Of a stretch of 64,000 nt of DNA, positions 9,845 through 21,539 are shown piece by piece. The stretch lies in the NCBI GenBank assembly GCA_032622095.1, contig CP136063.1:34882106-34946105 (forward strand), written 5' to 3'. The translations under genes and the position numbers were made by a program. Positions within the stretch are counted from its first letter, which is position 1; each line of letters opens with the position of its first letter. This DNA is from Siphonodentalium dalli (Eukaryota; Mollusca; Scaphopoda; Gadilida; Siphonodentaliidae). The notes beneath the pieces are model-generated. The model made no database searches, was not told the DNA's origin, and worked only from the letters and a program-made list of their open reading frames with translations.

Positions 9845-12305
9845 CACTATTACAGTCCTGTATGACAGAATCTTCACTATTACAGTCCTGTATGACAGAA
9901 TCTTCACTATTACAGTCCTGTATGACAGAATCTTCACTATTACAGTCCTGTATGACAGAATCTTCACTATTACAGTCCTGTATGACAGAATCTTCACTAT
10001 TACAGTCCTGTATGACAGAATCTTCACTATTACAGTCCTGTATGACAGAATCTTCACTATTACAGTCCTGTATGACAGAATCTTCACTATTACAGTCCTG
10101 TATGACAGAATCTTCACTATTACAGTCCTGTATGACAGAATCTTCACTATTACAGTCCTGTATGACAGAATCTTCACTATTACAGTCCTGTATGACAGAA
10201 TCTTCACTATTACAGTCCTGTATGACAGAATCTTCACTATTACAGTCCTGTATGACAGAATCTTCACTATTACAGTCCTGTATGACAGAATCTTCACTAT
10301 TACAGTCCTGTATCACAGAATCTTCACTATTACAGTCCTGTATCACAGAATCTTCACTATTACAGTCCTGTATCACAGAATCTTCACTATTACAGTCCTG
10401 TATGACAGAATCTTCACTATTACAGTCCTGTATGACAGAATCTTCACTATTACAGTCCTGTATGACAGAATCTTCACTATTACAGTCCTGTATGACAGAA
10501 TCTTCACTATTACAGTCCTGTATGACAGAATCTTCACTATTACAGTCCTGTATGACAGAATCTTCACTATTACAGTCCTGTATGACAGAATCTTCACTAT
10601 TACAGTCCTGTATGACAGAATCTTCACTATTACAGTCCTGTATGACAGAATCTTCACTATTACAGTCCTGTATGACAGAATCTTCACTATTACAGTCCTG
10701 TATGACAGAATCTTCACTATTACAGTCCTGTATGACAGAATCTTCACTATTACAGTCCTGTATGACAGAATCTTCACTATTACAGTCCTGTATGACAGAA
10801 TCTTCACTATTACAGTCCTGTATGACAGAATCTTCACTATTACAGTCCTGTATGACAGAATCTTCACTATTACAGTCCTGTATGACAGAATCTTCACTAT
10901 TACAGTCCTGTATGACAGAATCTTCACTATTACAGTCCTGTATGACAGAATCTTCACTATTACAGTCCTGTATGACAGAATCTTCACTATTACAGTCCTG
11001 TATGACAGAATCTTCACTATTACAGTCCTGTATGACAGAATCTTCACTATTACAGTCCTGTATGACAGAATCTTCACTATTACAGTCCTGTATGACAGAA
11101 TCTTCACTATTACAGTCCTGTATGACAGAATCTTCACTATTACAGTCCTGTATGACATAATCTTCACTATTACAGTCCTGTATGACAGAATCTTCACTAT
11201 TACAGTCCTGTATGACAGAATCTTCACTATTACAGTCCTGTATGACAGAATCTTCACTATTACAGTCCTGTATGACAGAATCTTCACTATTACAGTCCTG
11301 TATGACAGAATCTTCACTATTACAGTCCTGTATGACAGAATCTTCACTATTACAGTCCTGTATGACAGAATCTTCACTATTACAGTCCTGTATGACAGAA
11401 TCTTCACTATTACAGTCCTGTATGACAGAATCTTCACTATTACAGTCCTGTATGACAGAATCTTCACTATTACAGTCCTGTATGACAGAATCTTCACTAT
11501 TACAGTCCTGTATGACAGAATCTTCACTAATACAGTCCTGTATGACAGAATCTTCACTATTACAGTCCTGTATGACAGAATCTTCACTATTACAGTCCTG
11601 TATGACAGAATCTTCACTATTACAGTCCTGTATGACAGAATCTTCACTATTACAGTCCTGTATGACAGAATCTTCACTATTACAGTCCTGTATGACAGAA
11701 TCTTCACTATTACAGTCCTGTATGACAGAATCTTCACTATTACAGTCCTGTATGACAGAATCTTCACTATTACAGTCCTGTATGACAGAATCTTCACTAT
11801 TACAGTCCTGTATGACAGAATCTTCACTATTACAGTCCTGTATGACAGAATCTTCACTATTACAGTCCTGTATGACAGAATCTTCACTATTACAGTCCTG
11901 TATGACAGAATCTTCACTATTACAGTCCTGTATGACAGAATCTTCACTATTACAGTCCTGTATGACAGAATCTTCACTATTACAGTCCTGTATGACAGAA
12001 TCTTCACTATTACAGTCCTGTATGACAGAATCTTCACTATTACAGTCCTGTATGACAGAATCTTCACTATTACAGTCCTGTATGACAGAATCTTCACTAT
12101 TACAGTCCTGTATGACAGAATCTTCACTATTACAGTCCTGTATGACAGAATCTTCACTATTACAGTCCTGTATGACAGAATCTTCACTATTACAGTCCTG
12201 TATGACAGAATCTTCACTATTACAGTCCTGTATGACAGAATCTTCACTATTACAGTCCTGTATGACAGAATCTTCACTATTACAGTCCTGTATGACAGAA
12301 TCTTC
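9845..12305. repeat. 30-bp minisatellite, 82 copies (2.46 kb)
   Basis: The unit cactattacagtcctgtatg + acagaatctt repeats with exact 30-bp period across 2461 bp. Variation is tiny: three consecutive units with tatcacag at about 10311-10377, one gacataatc at about 11157 and one cactaatac at about 11529. Because 30 is divisible by three and the unit has no stop in several frames, long ORFs open on both strands: a minus-strand frame repeating SVIQDCNSED, another repeating KILSYRTVIV, and a plus frame repeating MTESSLLQSC. I treat these as passive consequences, since three frames on two strands are equally open and no splice, signal or domain feature accompanies any of them. Confidence 0.95.
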
Positions 12306-12406
12306 CATGATGGGAATTTTCAGTGAGAGCCTGATGTGGCATTTTGAATTAAGCGGTGTGTACTCAGCAGAAGAGGCTAGATCCTTGACTCTGAGACCAA
12401 TCAGCT

Positions 12407-13360
12407 CGCGGAATACCAGTATGAACGTCAGAATACCAGTGCTGTACAGGAGAATATGTGTTTTTAAGCGATATGATGGTACCATAATTAGAACTGGCCG
12501 ACCGGGTCACCTGGTGATGTTCAGTTCGACTCTGGGTGATCTGGCCTTCATTTAAAGCAGAAAAATACGGTGTACAAACTCGTAGGTGGATGTCAAATTT
12601 TGCCCTAATCGGTATTCTAGTGAGTTTTGTTTAATTTATCTAGAAGGGTAAATATGTGGATCTATAATAGGAAAGTACGAAACTACAACTATACGTCGAT
12701 ACTCAAAGCTAGTGTAAAATATAGAAGAAATTTCATGATGTCCAGGTCAGAATATGGCCATTTTGTAGAATTGGTTGGTGCTGTACATGCTATGTGGAAG
12801 TTTGGGAAGAGTAAGGCATTTCATGTGGCCGATGCCCTGTATGAAGCGTTTATCGACATATACCCGATATAACTTACCCTATAAAGAAAATTTGTCACTG
12901 GTAGCCCTCGTTGGCATGCACTGGTTGTTCGCCGTGCCATTTTCTGTGATTACGACCCTTGTTTCGATTTATTTTCGTGTATTTCCAACCGATACACACC
13001 AGTGATTTCGATGTGCACGTATTGCTGATAGATTCCGCTGTCGGAATTTTATAAAAGATTATGCTCAGGAATTAAACAAAACGCACTAGAATATCGATTA
13101 GGGCAAAATTTGGCCTCCCCCTACGAGTTTGTACACCCTATTTTTCTGCTTTAATCAAAGGCCAGATCGCCCAGAGTCGAACTGAACATCACCAGGTGAC
13201 CCCTCCACTCGGTAAATGCTAAATTTATCTTATATACCTTTCCATTGTCTTTTGTCTTGTTGTTTATTCGTCCAGTTCTAATTATGGTACCATCATATCG
13301 CTTAAAACACTGATATTCTCCTGTACAGCACTGGAATTCTGACATTCACACTGGTATTCC
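12407..13360. repeat. Foldback structure (inverted repeat arms, ~480-bp centre)
   Basis: The left arm 12407-12632 and right arm 13077-13360 are inverted copies. Shared landmarks include gtgctgtacaggagaatat, gatatgatggtaccataatt, tcacctggtgatgttcagtt and caaactcgtagg. The left arm lacks about 76 bp present in the right arm. The left arm begins about 100 bp from the 30-bp minisatellite. Confidence 0.8.
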
Positions 13361-13375
13361 GCCGATTGGACAGTG

Positions 13376-13712
13376 CATATAGCGATAGAGAGCATTAGGC
13401 TGTTTCTATGGCTACGCACTGAACGTCAATTGTCCCAGATTGATTGGCTGTAATGTTTTATTCCATAGTTATAAGCGATGATGAGTATAATTAATGTTTA
13501 TTTGTGACAAAATTAAACCATAACATTTCTGGTCTCTGTTAACAGTAACCACTATTGTTCGTTAGCTAAACAACCACATTTATTTTTATTCGAAATAAAA
13601 TGAATATTAATCGATAGAAGCATTTCCGGACAGGAGTCTTCGATTCAGATCTAATATTTTATACCCATGTAACTATATAATACATGTTTACAAAGAGATA
13701 TTTATCCACCAT
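13376..13712 (+). repeat. Diverged direct repeat, copy 1
   Basis: Shares with 14128-14465 the ordered landmarks ctatggctacgcac, gtcccagattgatt, ccatagttataagcgat, ctgttaacagtaaccactat and ggacaggagtctt. No terminal TG..CA or coding region between the copies supports an LTR element. A simple segmental duplication is more likely. Confidence 0.75.
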
Positions 13713-14127
13713 TTAAGAGGCATATAGTAACTATTTAGCCACTTGAAAATGATCACTCAAATGTACCTTTGGCACAGCCTGAAGTGGCACATGACATGTA
13801 TCAGCCATATTACTCAAAAGTATAAATATTTTTCTAATAAATAAAGTAAATAACCAAGTTACTTATAAATTGCTTAGAGGTCAGAATCTTGCAATAAAAC
13901 TTTTCACTTGTTTTTATTTCAGCCTTTGTGTATTGTTTACATTAAAGATAGATTATCTCTTTAAATAACAAATTTTAAATAGTTGCGTGGGTATAAAATA
14001 ATAAATATGAACTGAAGACCCCTCTCCGGAAAAGCTTCTATCAATTAATATTGATTTTATTTCGAATATTTAATTGGGACCGTTTATGTGTCTATTTTTA
14101 GAACAGACCATTCAGATGATACCATAT

Positions 14128-14465
14128 TACGATATAGAGCACTGGGCTGTTCCTATGGCTACGCACCGAAAGTCAAATGTCCCAGATTGATTGTTTTTAT
14201 TGTTTTGTTCCATAGTTATAAGCGATAATGAGTATAATTAACGTTTATTTGTGACAAAATTGTACAAAAAGATTTCTGGTCTCTGTTAACAGTAACCACT
14301 ATTGTTCGTTAGCTAAACAACTTCACGTTTTTAGACTAGAAAATATTCGAAATAAAATTAATATTAATCAATAGAAGCATTTCTGGACAGGAGTCTTTGA
14401 TTCAGATCTAGTATTTTATACCCCGGTAACTATACGAAACATGTTTACAAAGAGATAATCCACCT
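14128..14465 (+). repeat. Diverged direct repeat, copy 2
   Basis: Partner of 13376-13712, separated by about 415 bp of AT-rich sequence in which I see nothing else. Several small indels distinguish the copies. Confidence 0.75.
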
Positions 14466-16083
14466 TTATTATATATCAGAGTTCCATTAATTAGAATTAA
14501 TGGTAACTCACTCATTTATCGAGTTCATGTCTAATTCATAATCACAATGATAGTGTTAATATAAACATCACCTTGTGCAGTCTGAGTAAACTCATACCTA
14601 AATATTCATTACAACATTGAATATTAGGTCTGACGGATAACATCGCTATCTCATTTCCAAGTCCTCGGGATTCCGTAATCTGATTGATTGCGTAAATTAT
14701 TTTCCGTCCAATGAAACCGCATGGGTTAATAAACAAGTGTTAGTGGGCGGAGACTCCCATAATGTCACCTCTAAATATAGTAACAGAGTCGGTATTTCTC
14801 CGATCGAAAGCGATGCTTGCAAATACAACAGAGACAGAAAAAATGGCTTCGAAATTATATATTCGGTACGATTCGAAGGATGTGCTAGACCTGATAGATA
14901 GGCCTGCGCATGGTACCAACTTGGCGTCCCATAAATATAAATAGAACTCACTCATGTCCGTGTATTTGATTTACTTTATTGTAACATGGTTTGCAAATCA
15001 AATTATTTGTCGTAAAAAAGTCATCTGAAAGTTAAACACCGAGGAAATGACTTAATTTTATGCTTTTAAATAGTTCTAAAGCATCATTTTTGATGACGAC
15101 CTTATTTTTTGCTCTCGGATGCAGCTTTCCGGTTGAAGCAGCAAGTTCATCTCCCGAAAAAGAATAGTCGCACACACGACAAATATTATCTTCTGTAAGT
15201 TTATGTCGCGACACGGGCCATTGTTATTGCGAAGCACAACAAATAACACGAGGGGACACCTGTCAATCATCGATGTATTTTTTTTAATCCGTGACGTCAT
15301 TTTGGGGAAGCTCTTCGCTGAATAGAAATGGTTTTGGCGACATTTGCTCCAGACTCTAGATTTCAAATATAGATTCGACGTTCACCCAGACTGCCTTAAG
15401 TGTTGTCATACTTTCCATCTTAATTCATATTCACTTAGTCTTAGAAGGTAAGTTATGCTAAGATGTTGTCACATTCAATCAATCTCATTCCATTTGTTAA
15501 TTATAACAAACTTGTGGAACTTATATTATCTAGTCTATTTTTATCCTCGGCTGTAATAGGCCTAGCCCCAATAAAGTCTCTTGGCATCAGATCTATATTT
15601 CTATGTGGTTATACCTCAAAGCCTATCCTTAATTATGTATTATTTTGTTTTAATAAATTTTATTCATTAAACACTTGAATTAATTGGACCCAAAACTCAG
15701 TCAAGGCCTACATTATTGGATCCAGACAGAAAAAAAGTGAAAATAGATGAATAAGGACACATAACAATTCAATGGTGTAAATATCTTGTATCAAGGAAAT
15801 TCCTAATAATCATTTGACATGAAGCATGAGTAATTGTACTAATTAAGACTAAATAAAACAAGGTTATCCTGAAAATACTGCTGGTGGTTATGAGTAGGAG
15901 TTTAGAGTTTAGAATATTTCAATGTTCAATTAAAGTTTTGATGTTATAAATACCATATAGATTTGAATGATGCAACACAGCCACATGTATCAAACTGTAA
16001 GTTAAACTCTAAGGTAAACTAGAAGAGTTAAAGTTGGTGTGCATTCACAGCTGCCTAGATGGTTCAAAACTTAGAATAGGGCA
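14466..16083. other. Unique-looking DNA, no supportable gene
   Basis: A 60-codon minus-strand open segment (15032-15214) contains CRVCDYSFSGDELAAS, but it lacks an ATG and other support. The rest is AT-rich. A host exon here cannot be excluded. Confidence 0.4.
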
Positions 16084-16091
16084 CTTTGATT

Positions 16092-16812
16092 TAGTGTTCA
16101 AACGACTCTGGGATTCTGGAGTCGACTAGTCGAACCCCAAAAGTCGAGTCGACGTCGACTAGTCGGCCAAATACATCACCAACCTTATACTAATGAAACA
16201 CATTGGAAAGATATTTACAAATTCCATGCCATCATCACAATATTTACACTCTACTGTGATCACGTCACGTGGTTTTGTTGCAAATGAACCGGTGCTCTAG
16301 AAACCCACTCAGTCTCAGAGTCAGCTCAAAATAAAAAAAAACAAAAGAAAACACACACACTGTGTGACACACATTATAATGTTTAATGATTATATATACG
16401 ATGATGCGTACATAGACCACGTGGCATTAACCTGGAACATGCGTGAGACGTCGGTCAAGTACGCCGCGACCTAATACTTACTGTTTATGGACCACGTGCT
16501 TTTTAGAAGTCAAATATAGAGTTACTGCTCTTGTATTGAAAATGAGTAGTGGTTAACTTGAATTATCGCATTGGCGAATTTCGGCGTAGTTCTATGTCAA
16601 GCTCAACATTATTACATATGTTCGGACTTTGGAAAGCTTCTTGAACATAGACTAGCTATCTTTGCTGCTTTTCTGACCCACATTTAGTGAAACCATGCAT
16701 TGTCAAGTCCAGCTGATGAGATTATATACTGTATTCCGACTAGTCGACTGTGGAAGTTTTTTCAGACAAACCAACATCGACGATCATTTGTCGACTAATC
16801 GTTTGAATACTA
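16092..16812. mobile_element. Non-autonomous hAT element, 721 bp
   Basis: An 8-bp direct repeat ctttgatt flanks the element (16084-16091 and 16813-16820). Imperfect TIRs are tagtgttcaaacgact at the left and, reading inward, tagtattcaaacgatt at the right. Subterminal gtcgactagtcg palindromes crowd both ends, as in many hAT elements. There is no transposase reading frame inside. Confidence 0.8.
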
Positions 16813-16974
16813 CTTTGATTAAATGTAAATATTTAATTTTCAGAGATTTCTGAAGTAGAAAGGATATACTAAAGATATGTTATATTTATCCTAAGGTTTA
16901 AATTGAATTTTACAGCGTAGCCACATGTATTATCTACTTGTATAATGAAAATCAGATAGCGGTTAATATGCCAT

Positions 16975-17282
16975 CACAGTCTCTCAGTAGATTCAAAGTA
17001 GATATGAAATGCATTACACGTTACTGAATTTCTATTAGAAGCAAAATTCATGTAGGGTGCACTGCTAAGAATATCTTTAATATAAATTTCACAATTTAGG
17101 TCTTTCAATGTTGATACTAAGGATTCACGTTGTCTATAAAATAATGGGCAGAAGACTAAGTAGTGGTCGGGGATCCTCCTCAGGGCAGGGTACCTTGTTT
17201 GTGGGCCCAGGACACTGTGGCACCACCATTGCTCATTCTGAATATGGGCTCCATAAAACATAACACCAGCTTGGATCATCAA
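16975..17282 (-). pseudogene. LINE reverse-transcriptase 3' end fragment
   Basis: The minus-strand frame contains DHYLVFCPLFYRQRESLVS followed by TLKDLNCEI, matching in style the Cys/His-rich tail (HxxxxCPxY) at the end of non-LTR retrotransposon ORF2 proteins in molluscs. Only about 100 residues remain; the upstream portion is missing. Confidence 0.5.
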
Positions 17283-17298
17283 TTAGAAACATTTCAAA

Positions 17299-17446
17299 CA
17301 GTAATATGGCTTGTTGCCATTCATTGTAAAGCTCTCAGCGAGAGCTTTCCGATGAATGACAACAAGTCATATTTCCGACTAAATCCTGAAAAGTTACCCA
17401 TAATTCTGCTGTGATTAAGAGGTTGATAACTTAGGGCATTACTGTT
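17299..17446. mobile_element. Small MITE relative of 58666-58813
   Basis: Shares aaatcctgaaaagttaccca, an aattctgctgtgattaag-type segment and the terminal ttagggcattact with the element at 58666-58813. It also contains an internal inverted pair (ggcttgttgccattcat/atgaatgacaacaagtc). Confidence 0.45.
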
Positions 17447-17529
17447 CTTATGAGCATTCAGACCCCTCAGCCTAAGCACAATTTAGCATGTATTGTTTAG
17501 TTACATCTGTTCCCTTCATAATAGACTTT

Positions 17530-18265
17530 GGGCACCACTGCATCAATTCTTGATAATATTGACATGTAGATGGGAACGAGTAATTTTGGGGTCATTCGGC
17601 CAAAAAAACATGGCCGCCAGCAGCCATCTTGGATATTACTCCTTGTATGACTAAATTCTTTAGCACAGGCTGCAGGTTGTACCTTTAGTCTGATCATCAT
17701 AAAATTTGTCATGAATGTTAATAATGACATGCAGATGGGAACGAGTCATTTTGGGGTAATTCGGCCGAAAAACATGGCCACCAGCAGCCATCTTGGATTT
17801 TACTGTTTGTATGACTAAATCCTTTAGCACGGGCTACAGGTCGTACCTTTAGTCTGAACATCATAAAATTTGTCATGGCTGTTGAAATTGGAATGTAAAT
17901 GGGAACGAGTCATTTTGGGGTCATTCGGACAAAAAACATGGCCACCAGCGGCCATCTTGGATTTCAAAATTTAATCCATTAGCATGGGCCACAGGTCGTA
18001 CTGTTCGTCTGATCATCATGAAATTTGTCATGGATGTTAATATTGACATGTGGATGGGAACGAGTATTTTTGGGGTCATTTGGCCAAAAAACATGGCCGC
18101 CAGCAGCCATCTTGGATTTTACTCTTTGCATGACAAAATTCTTTAGCATGGGCTACAGGTCGTACGTTTAGTCTGATCGTCATAAAATTTGTCATGGACT
18201 CATTTTGGGGTCATTCGGCCGAAAACATGGCCACCAGTAGCCATCTTGGATTTTACTTTTCTCTT
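17530..18265 (+). repeat. Satellite array, about 160-bp monomers
   Basis: Four and a half monomers of the gggaacgagtcattttgggg / ccagcagccatcttggattt family. The succession of variants (gttgaaattggaatg then cattagcatgggccacagg) matches the higher-order unit of 36515-38560. Confidence 0.85.
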
Positions 18266-18289
18266 CATGTCTATAAACTAGTATTAGAC

Positions 18290-18385
18290 ATTCAACTTTC
18301 CACATTCCTAATCGCTCCATTGACTGCAATACATTAAATTTTTCCCTCTCCAAGTTGAGCTACAGTGTCATTGACACTGTCATTT
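18290..18385 (+). repeat. 3' terminal segment of the satellite-bearing element
   Basis: cctaatcgctccattgactg, ccaagttgagctacagtgtc and the hairpin gtgtcattgacac, then gtcattt. Same as 4865-4972, 6690-6780 and 38595-38685. Confidence 0.65.
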
Positions 18386-18389
18386 AGGG

Positions 18390-18996
18390 ATTCTAGCCTG
18401 ACCATATTCCTCTGTCTTAGCTCCAATTTGAGTCTTGTTAGGAGTGTGCCTATTGCTTCTTCTGCCTCGTTTCTTTCAGTTAGAATGAGGCATTAAGTTC
18501 AGTGCTTTTGGCAATGAAATCCGATTTGTTTTGGTCAAGTCGGGATTGTGTGAGGTCTTTGTTGAGTGAAGCTTCAAGGCGTGTCTCTTTTTTCTTTTCT
18601 TTTTTTAATTTATTACTATAAAGGACCCCGAGGGGTAATTCATGAAGTGCATAATCAAACTACACACAGATGAAAGCAAATTCAAAAATAACATGCATAA
18701 TATTATTATATGTGATATTATAAGAAATGATAATAAGGCAGTTTTAGGACGGATAACAGATGGATACAAAGCAGTTGTCGTGAGAGGGCAAATGTCTACT
18801 TACATGTACTTATGAATACTTGCTTGTGATGGGAAGAGGAAAGCTTTAATAGAGCTGGCATAATTATGGTCAGAGATATTTAAATGAAGCTGAAATTGAT
18901 TAATTATAATATTTGTTTGGAATTACAGTGAATTAATACGTCGGATGCATTCAGATAAGACATATGCCCAATCAGACAAGTGCTAAGCCAGCAGTA
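18390..18996. other. No supportable gene
   Basis: AT-rich. The minus strand of 18430-18600 can be read as a Lys/Arg-rich broken frame (ETRLEASLNKDLTQSRL) that might derive from a LINE, but it is too decayed to call. Confidence 0.4.
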
Positions 18997-19000
18997 TTAA

Positions 19001-19300
19001 CCCTTTACCCAACAGAAGGGCCCTGTGCCAATGCATTCTCTTATATATGCGAGTCGACCATAGGTCGCCTCGCATATATAAGAGAATGCATTGGCTTAAC
19101 ACATTAAAAATTATAAAATTGTTAAAGAATGTAAGAAAAAATGGTAAAAAGTGTTAAAAAAAGATTTTTTTTAGGCCAATGCATTATATATGCGAGGCGA
19201 CCTATGGTCGACTCGCATATATAAGAGAATGCATTGGCACAGGGCATAACTGTAACTATCACAATGTGGTCAAGGAGCCGGTTCCAATGATATCCATATT
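19001..19300. mobile_element. TTAA MITE with two long hairpins, right end truncated
   Basis: Preceded by TTAA (18997-19000), it starts ccctttacccaacag as does the reverse of the complete element at 50610-51001. Two hairpins (19027-19095 and 19175-19238) with arms gccaatgcattctcttatat + atgcgag flank an AT-rich spacer. The other end matches the complete element down to about 19300 and lacks the last 70 or so bases. Confidence 0.75.
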
Positions 19301-19389
19301 TAACCAACTGCAAGGGATGGGATAAAACAACAATTTAAATATCGCATGAATTAAATCAATAATATAGCTATTTACATAATTATAGACCT

Positions 19390-19675
19390 CTCAGTGTGCT
19401 TTGGAAGTTAGGGCTTAAATGCCTGGTGCATTTCAAAGCCTTCTTTGACAATCCGGCCCATTTCAGTTAGCAGATCTAGATTCTCAATTGTCATTAGTCA
19501 ATAAAATTTTGAATCATCACCAAGTTTTAGAATGTTTTTGCAATATTTGGTAATTTTACTGAAAAGAAATTGCCTCGGTTTATCATATAGAGGGCATTCT
19601 ATAATAAAATTATGCTCATTCTCTAATTTGCCTAGGTTGCACCTAGTGCATGTCCTCAAAGGCCTCGATGGTTTT
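19390..19675 (-). pseudogene. LINE reverse-transcriptase 3' end fragment
   Basis: The minus-strand frame reads NEHNFIIECPLYDKPRQFLF, then KITKYCKNILKLGDDSKFY and a stop, followed by non-coding sequence. The HxxxxCPLY signature is the C-terminal Cys/His motif of non-LTR retrotransposon ORF2. 5' truncated. Confidence 0.6.
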
Positions 19676-19677
19676 TT

Positions 19678-20030
19678 AGCTCACCTGAGACGAAGTCTCC
19701 GGTGGAGCTACAGTCATCACTCCTCGTCCGTAGTCCATCCGTCCGTCTGTCTGTCCGTCCGTCAAGAATCATCTTCTCTTCCCGAACCGTAAGACGTGAT
19801 GGGTTCATATTTGGTGTGGATGTTCCCTAGGTCACCCTGGCCTGGTCCCAAATTGACAGAATCTGACAGAATCATTAATAAGAAGCATTTACTTTGGCTG
19901 TAACTGTATGCTGGGTATGCCTACACAATCATGTCAAATGAAATCTTGACATTTTTATAAACATTCCTTGGAGATCTGCTTGAAGTCATTAATTCCCAAT
20001 CTGTCATGTATTGTTCAAATCAAGACAAAT
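19678..20030 (+). repeat. Dispersed repeat starting with a gctcacc/ggtggagc hairpin and (CCGT)n
   Basis: Opens ttagctcacctgagacgaag + tctccggtggagct, a hairpin, followed by ccatccgtccgtctgtctgt and one block. This start is a common interspersed repeat in bivalves, as far as I recall. Its 3' limit is uncertain. Confidence 0.5.
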
Positions 20031-20043
20031 AGCATGTCTGTCA

Positions 20044-20760
20044 TTAGCAGAATGAGGTCCCCAGAGGGTGAATTTAGTGATGCTATCCCGCACAGCGGCC
20101 TAGCATCACCAAATTCACCCTCTGGAGACCTCATTCTGCTTAGGCCTCATATTCTGGGAAGTATCTATAGTATCAAATTAACATTGTTAGTTACATTTCC
20201 CTTCTAGGAAGTTTCTATATCCCCTAATTTGCAGAAGATAATTTCATAATTGAGGTGCCCAATGGGTGAACATCACCAACTTCAAATGGGGAACTTCAAT
20301 CTTATCCTAGGTCTGCCATAGCAGTTGAGGGCCTTATCAGAATGAGGTCCCCAGAGGTGAATTTAGTGATGCTAGCCCGCTGTGTGGGATAGCGTCACTA
20401 AATTACCCTCTGATGACCTCATTCTGCAAATGACAGACACACTATCACACTATTTCAAGGCTTGATTGTATAATACATTGTGTTGCTTGAGGCCAGGCAT
20501 GCACAATGTAGGAACAGACATGCTTTTAGTGATGATATCCCACACAGTGGGCTAGCATCACCAAATTCACCATCTGGATACCTCATTCTGCGTAAGCCTC
20601 ATCTTCTGGGAAGTATCTATAGTAACAATTTACATTGTTGTTAGTTAAATTTCCCTTCTAGGAAGTTTCTATATCCCCTAATTTGCAGATGATAAAATTC
20701 ATAATTGAGGTGCCCAATGGGTGAATATCACCAACTTCAACGGGAACTTCAATCTTATCG
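20044..20760. repeat. Tandem pair of ~470-bp blocks with three long hairpins
   Basis: Hairpins at 20044-20140, 20340-20428 and 20525-20592 have arms built on gcagaatgaggtc(c)ccagag and the reverse ctggagacctcattctgc, with ttagtgatgctatcccgca near the loop. The intervening sequence (ctgggaagtatctatagta, cttctaggaagtttctatat, aattgaggtgcccaatgggt) occurs twice, at 20140-20310 and 20590-20760. They look like foldback elements amplified in tandem. Confidence 0.75.
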
Positions 20761-21539
20761 TTATCAGATTTGTGAAAATGGGATCACAAAGTCAAATAAG
20801 GGCAGAGCCATAGACTTAACTATTTCACTACATACAGCTGTAGTAATTCTTAAAATATGTTTGCAAAAACTAGTTGGCTTATATGGCATGGAATGTTCTT
20901 CCTTGACTGCAATTCCGATTTTTTTTAATGGGGTCACCTAGTCAAATAGGGGCCAAGCGAAGGACAGTTTCCCTCTTAATATGCTTCCTTCACAAGGACC
21001 ATCAGGTCTATTTTACTGATATTTATGATATGTATGAAGGGTTCTTTGGTGTCTGGGATTCAAATTTATTCAGATGGGGTCAAAAGGTTAAATAGGGTGG
21101 GACCAGGGACATCACTATATGTCTCTATTGTAATTCTTAAAATGTCTTCTCAAGAGAGGTTGGACTATTGAGCTTACATATAGTAAGGAGGAATCTTTAG
21201 TGACTGAGATTCAGATTTGTTAAAATGAGGTCAACCTGTCAAGAAATGGCAGGCTATGGGGAGTTAACACTTTTGTGTCTAATAAAATCATTGTTGAAAT
21301 AACAAATTCATTAAAACATCTACATGTACCTTGGAACCACCTGACTGATTAGTCTCACATACATGTATTGTGTTTTGGGTCCATGGATAATTGGGCTTCA
21401 AACACGTCTAAATGGTTTTAGAAAAAGGCGCTTGTGAGATTGGAAATTTCCAACAATTGAGAAAGTTTGAGATGTCGGTTGTGAAATTCCAACCTAAGAC
21501 TTGGGAGTCTGGAGCCCGGTCGGTTGTTCTCGGTAAATA
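20761..21539. other. No gene seen
   Basis: Diverged repeated phrases such as gatttgttaaaatgaggtca and ggggtcacctagtcaaatag indicate an old dispersed repeat; no coding sequence. Confidence 0.5.

Noticed and set aside
9845-12305. CRISPR-like array
   Set aside because: Units are contiguous identical repeats with no unique spacers, and the DNA is eukaryotic in character.
9819-12485. 888-codon minus-strand open frame with a decapeptide repeat
   Set aside because: Openness follows from the 30-bp period; equally long frames exist on the other strand and in another frame, and the unique ends fall in foldback sequence.
13376-14465. LTR retrotransposon or solo LTR pair
   Set aside because: No TG..CA ends, primer binding site, polypurine tract or coding sequence between the copies.
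15032-15214. Minus-strand segment with CRVCDY
   Set aside because: A single CxxC, no ATG and no convincing splice sites.
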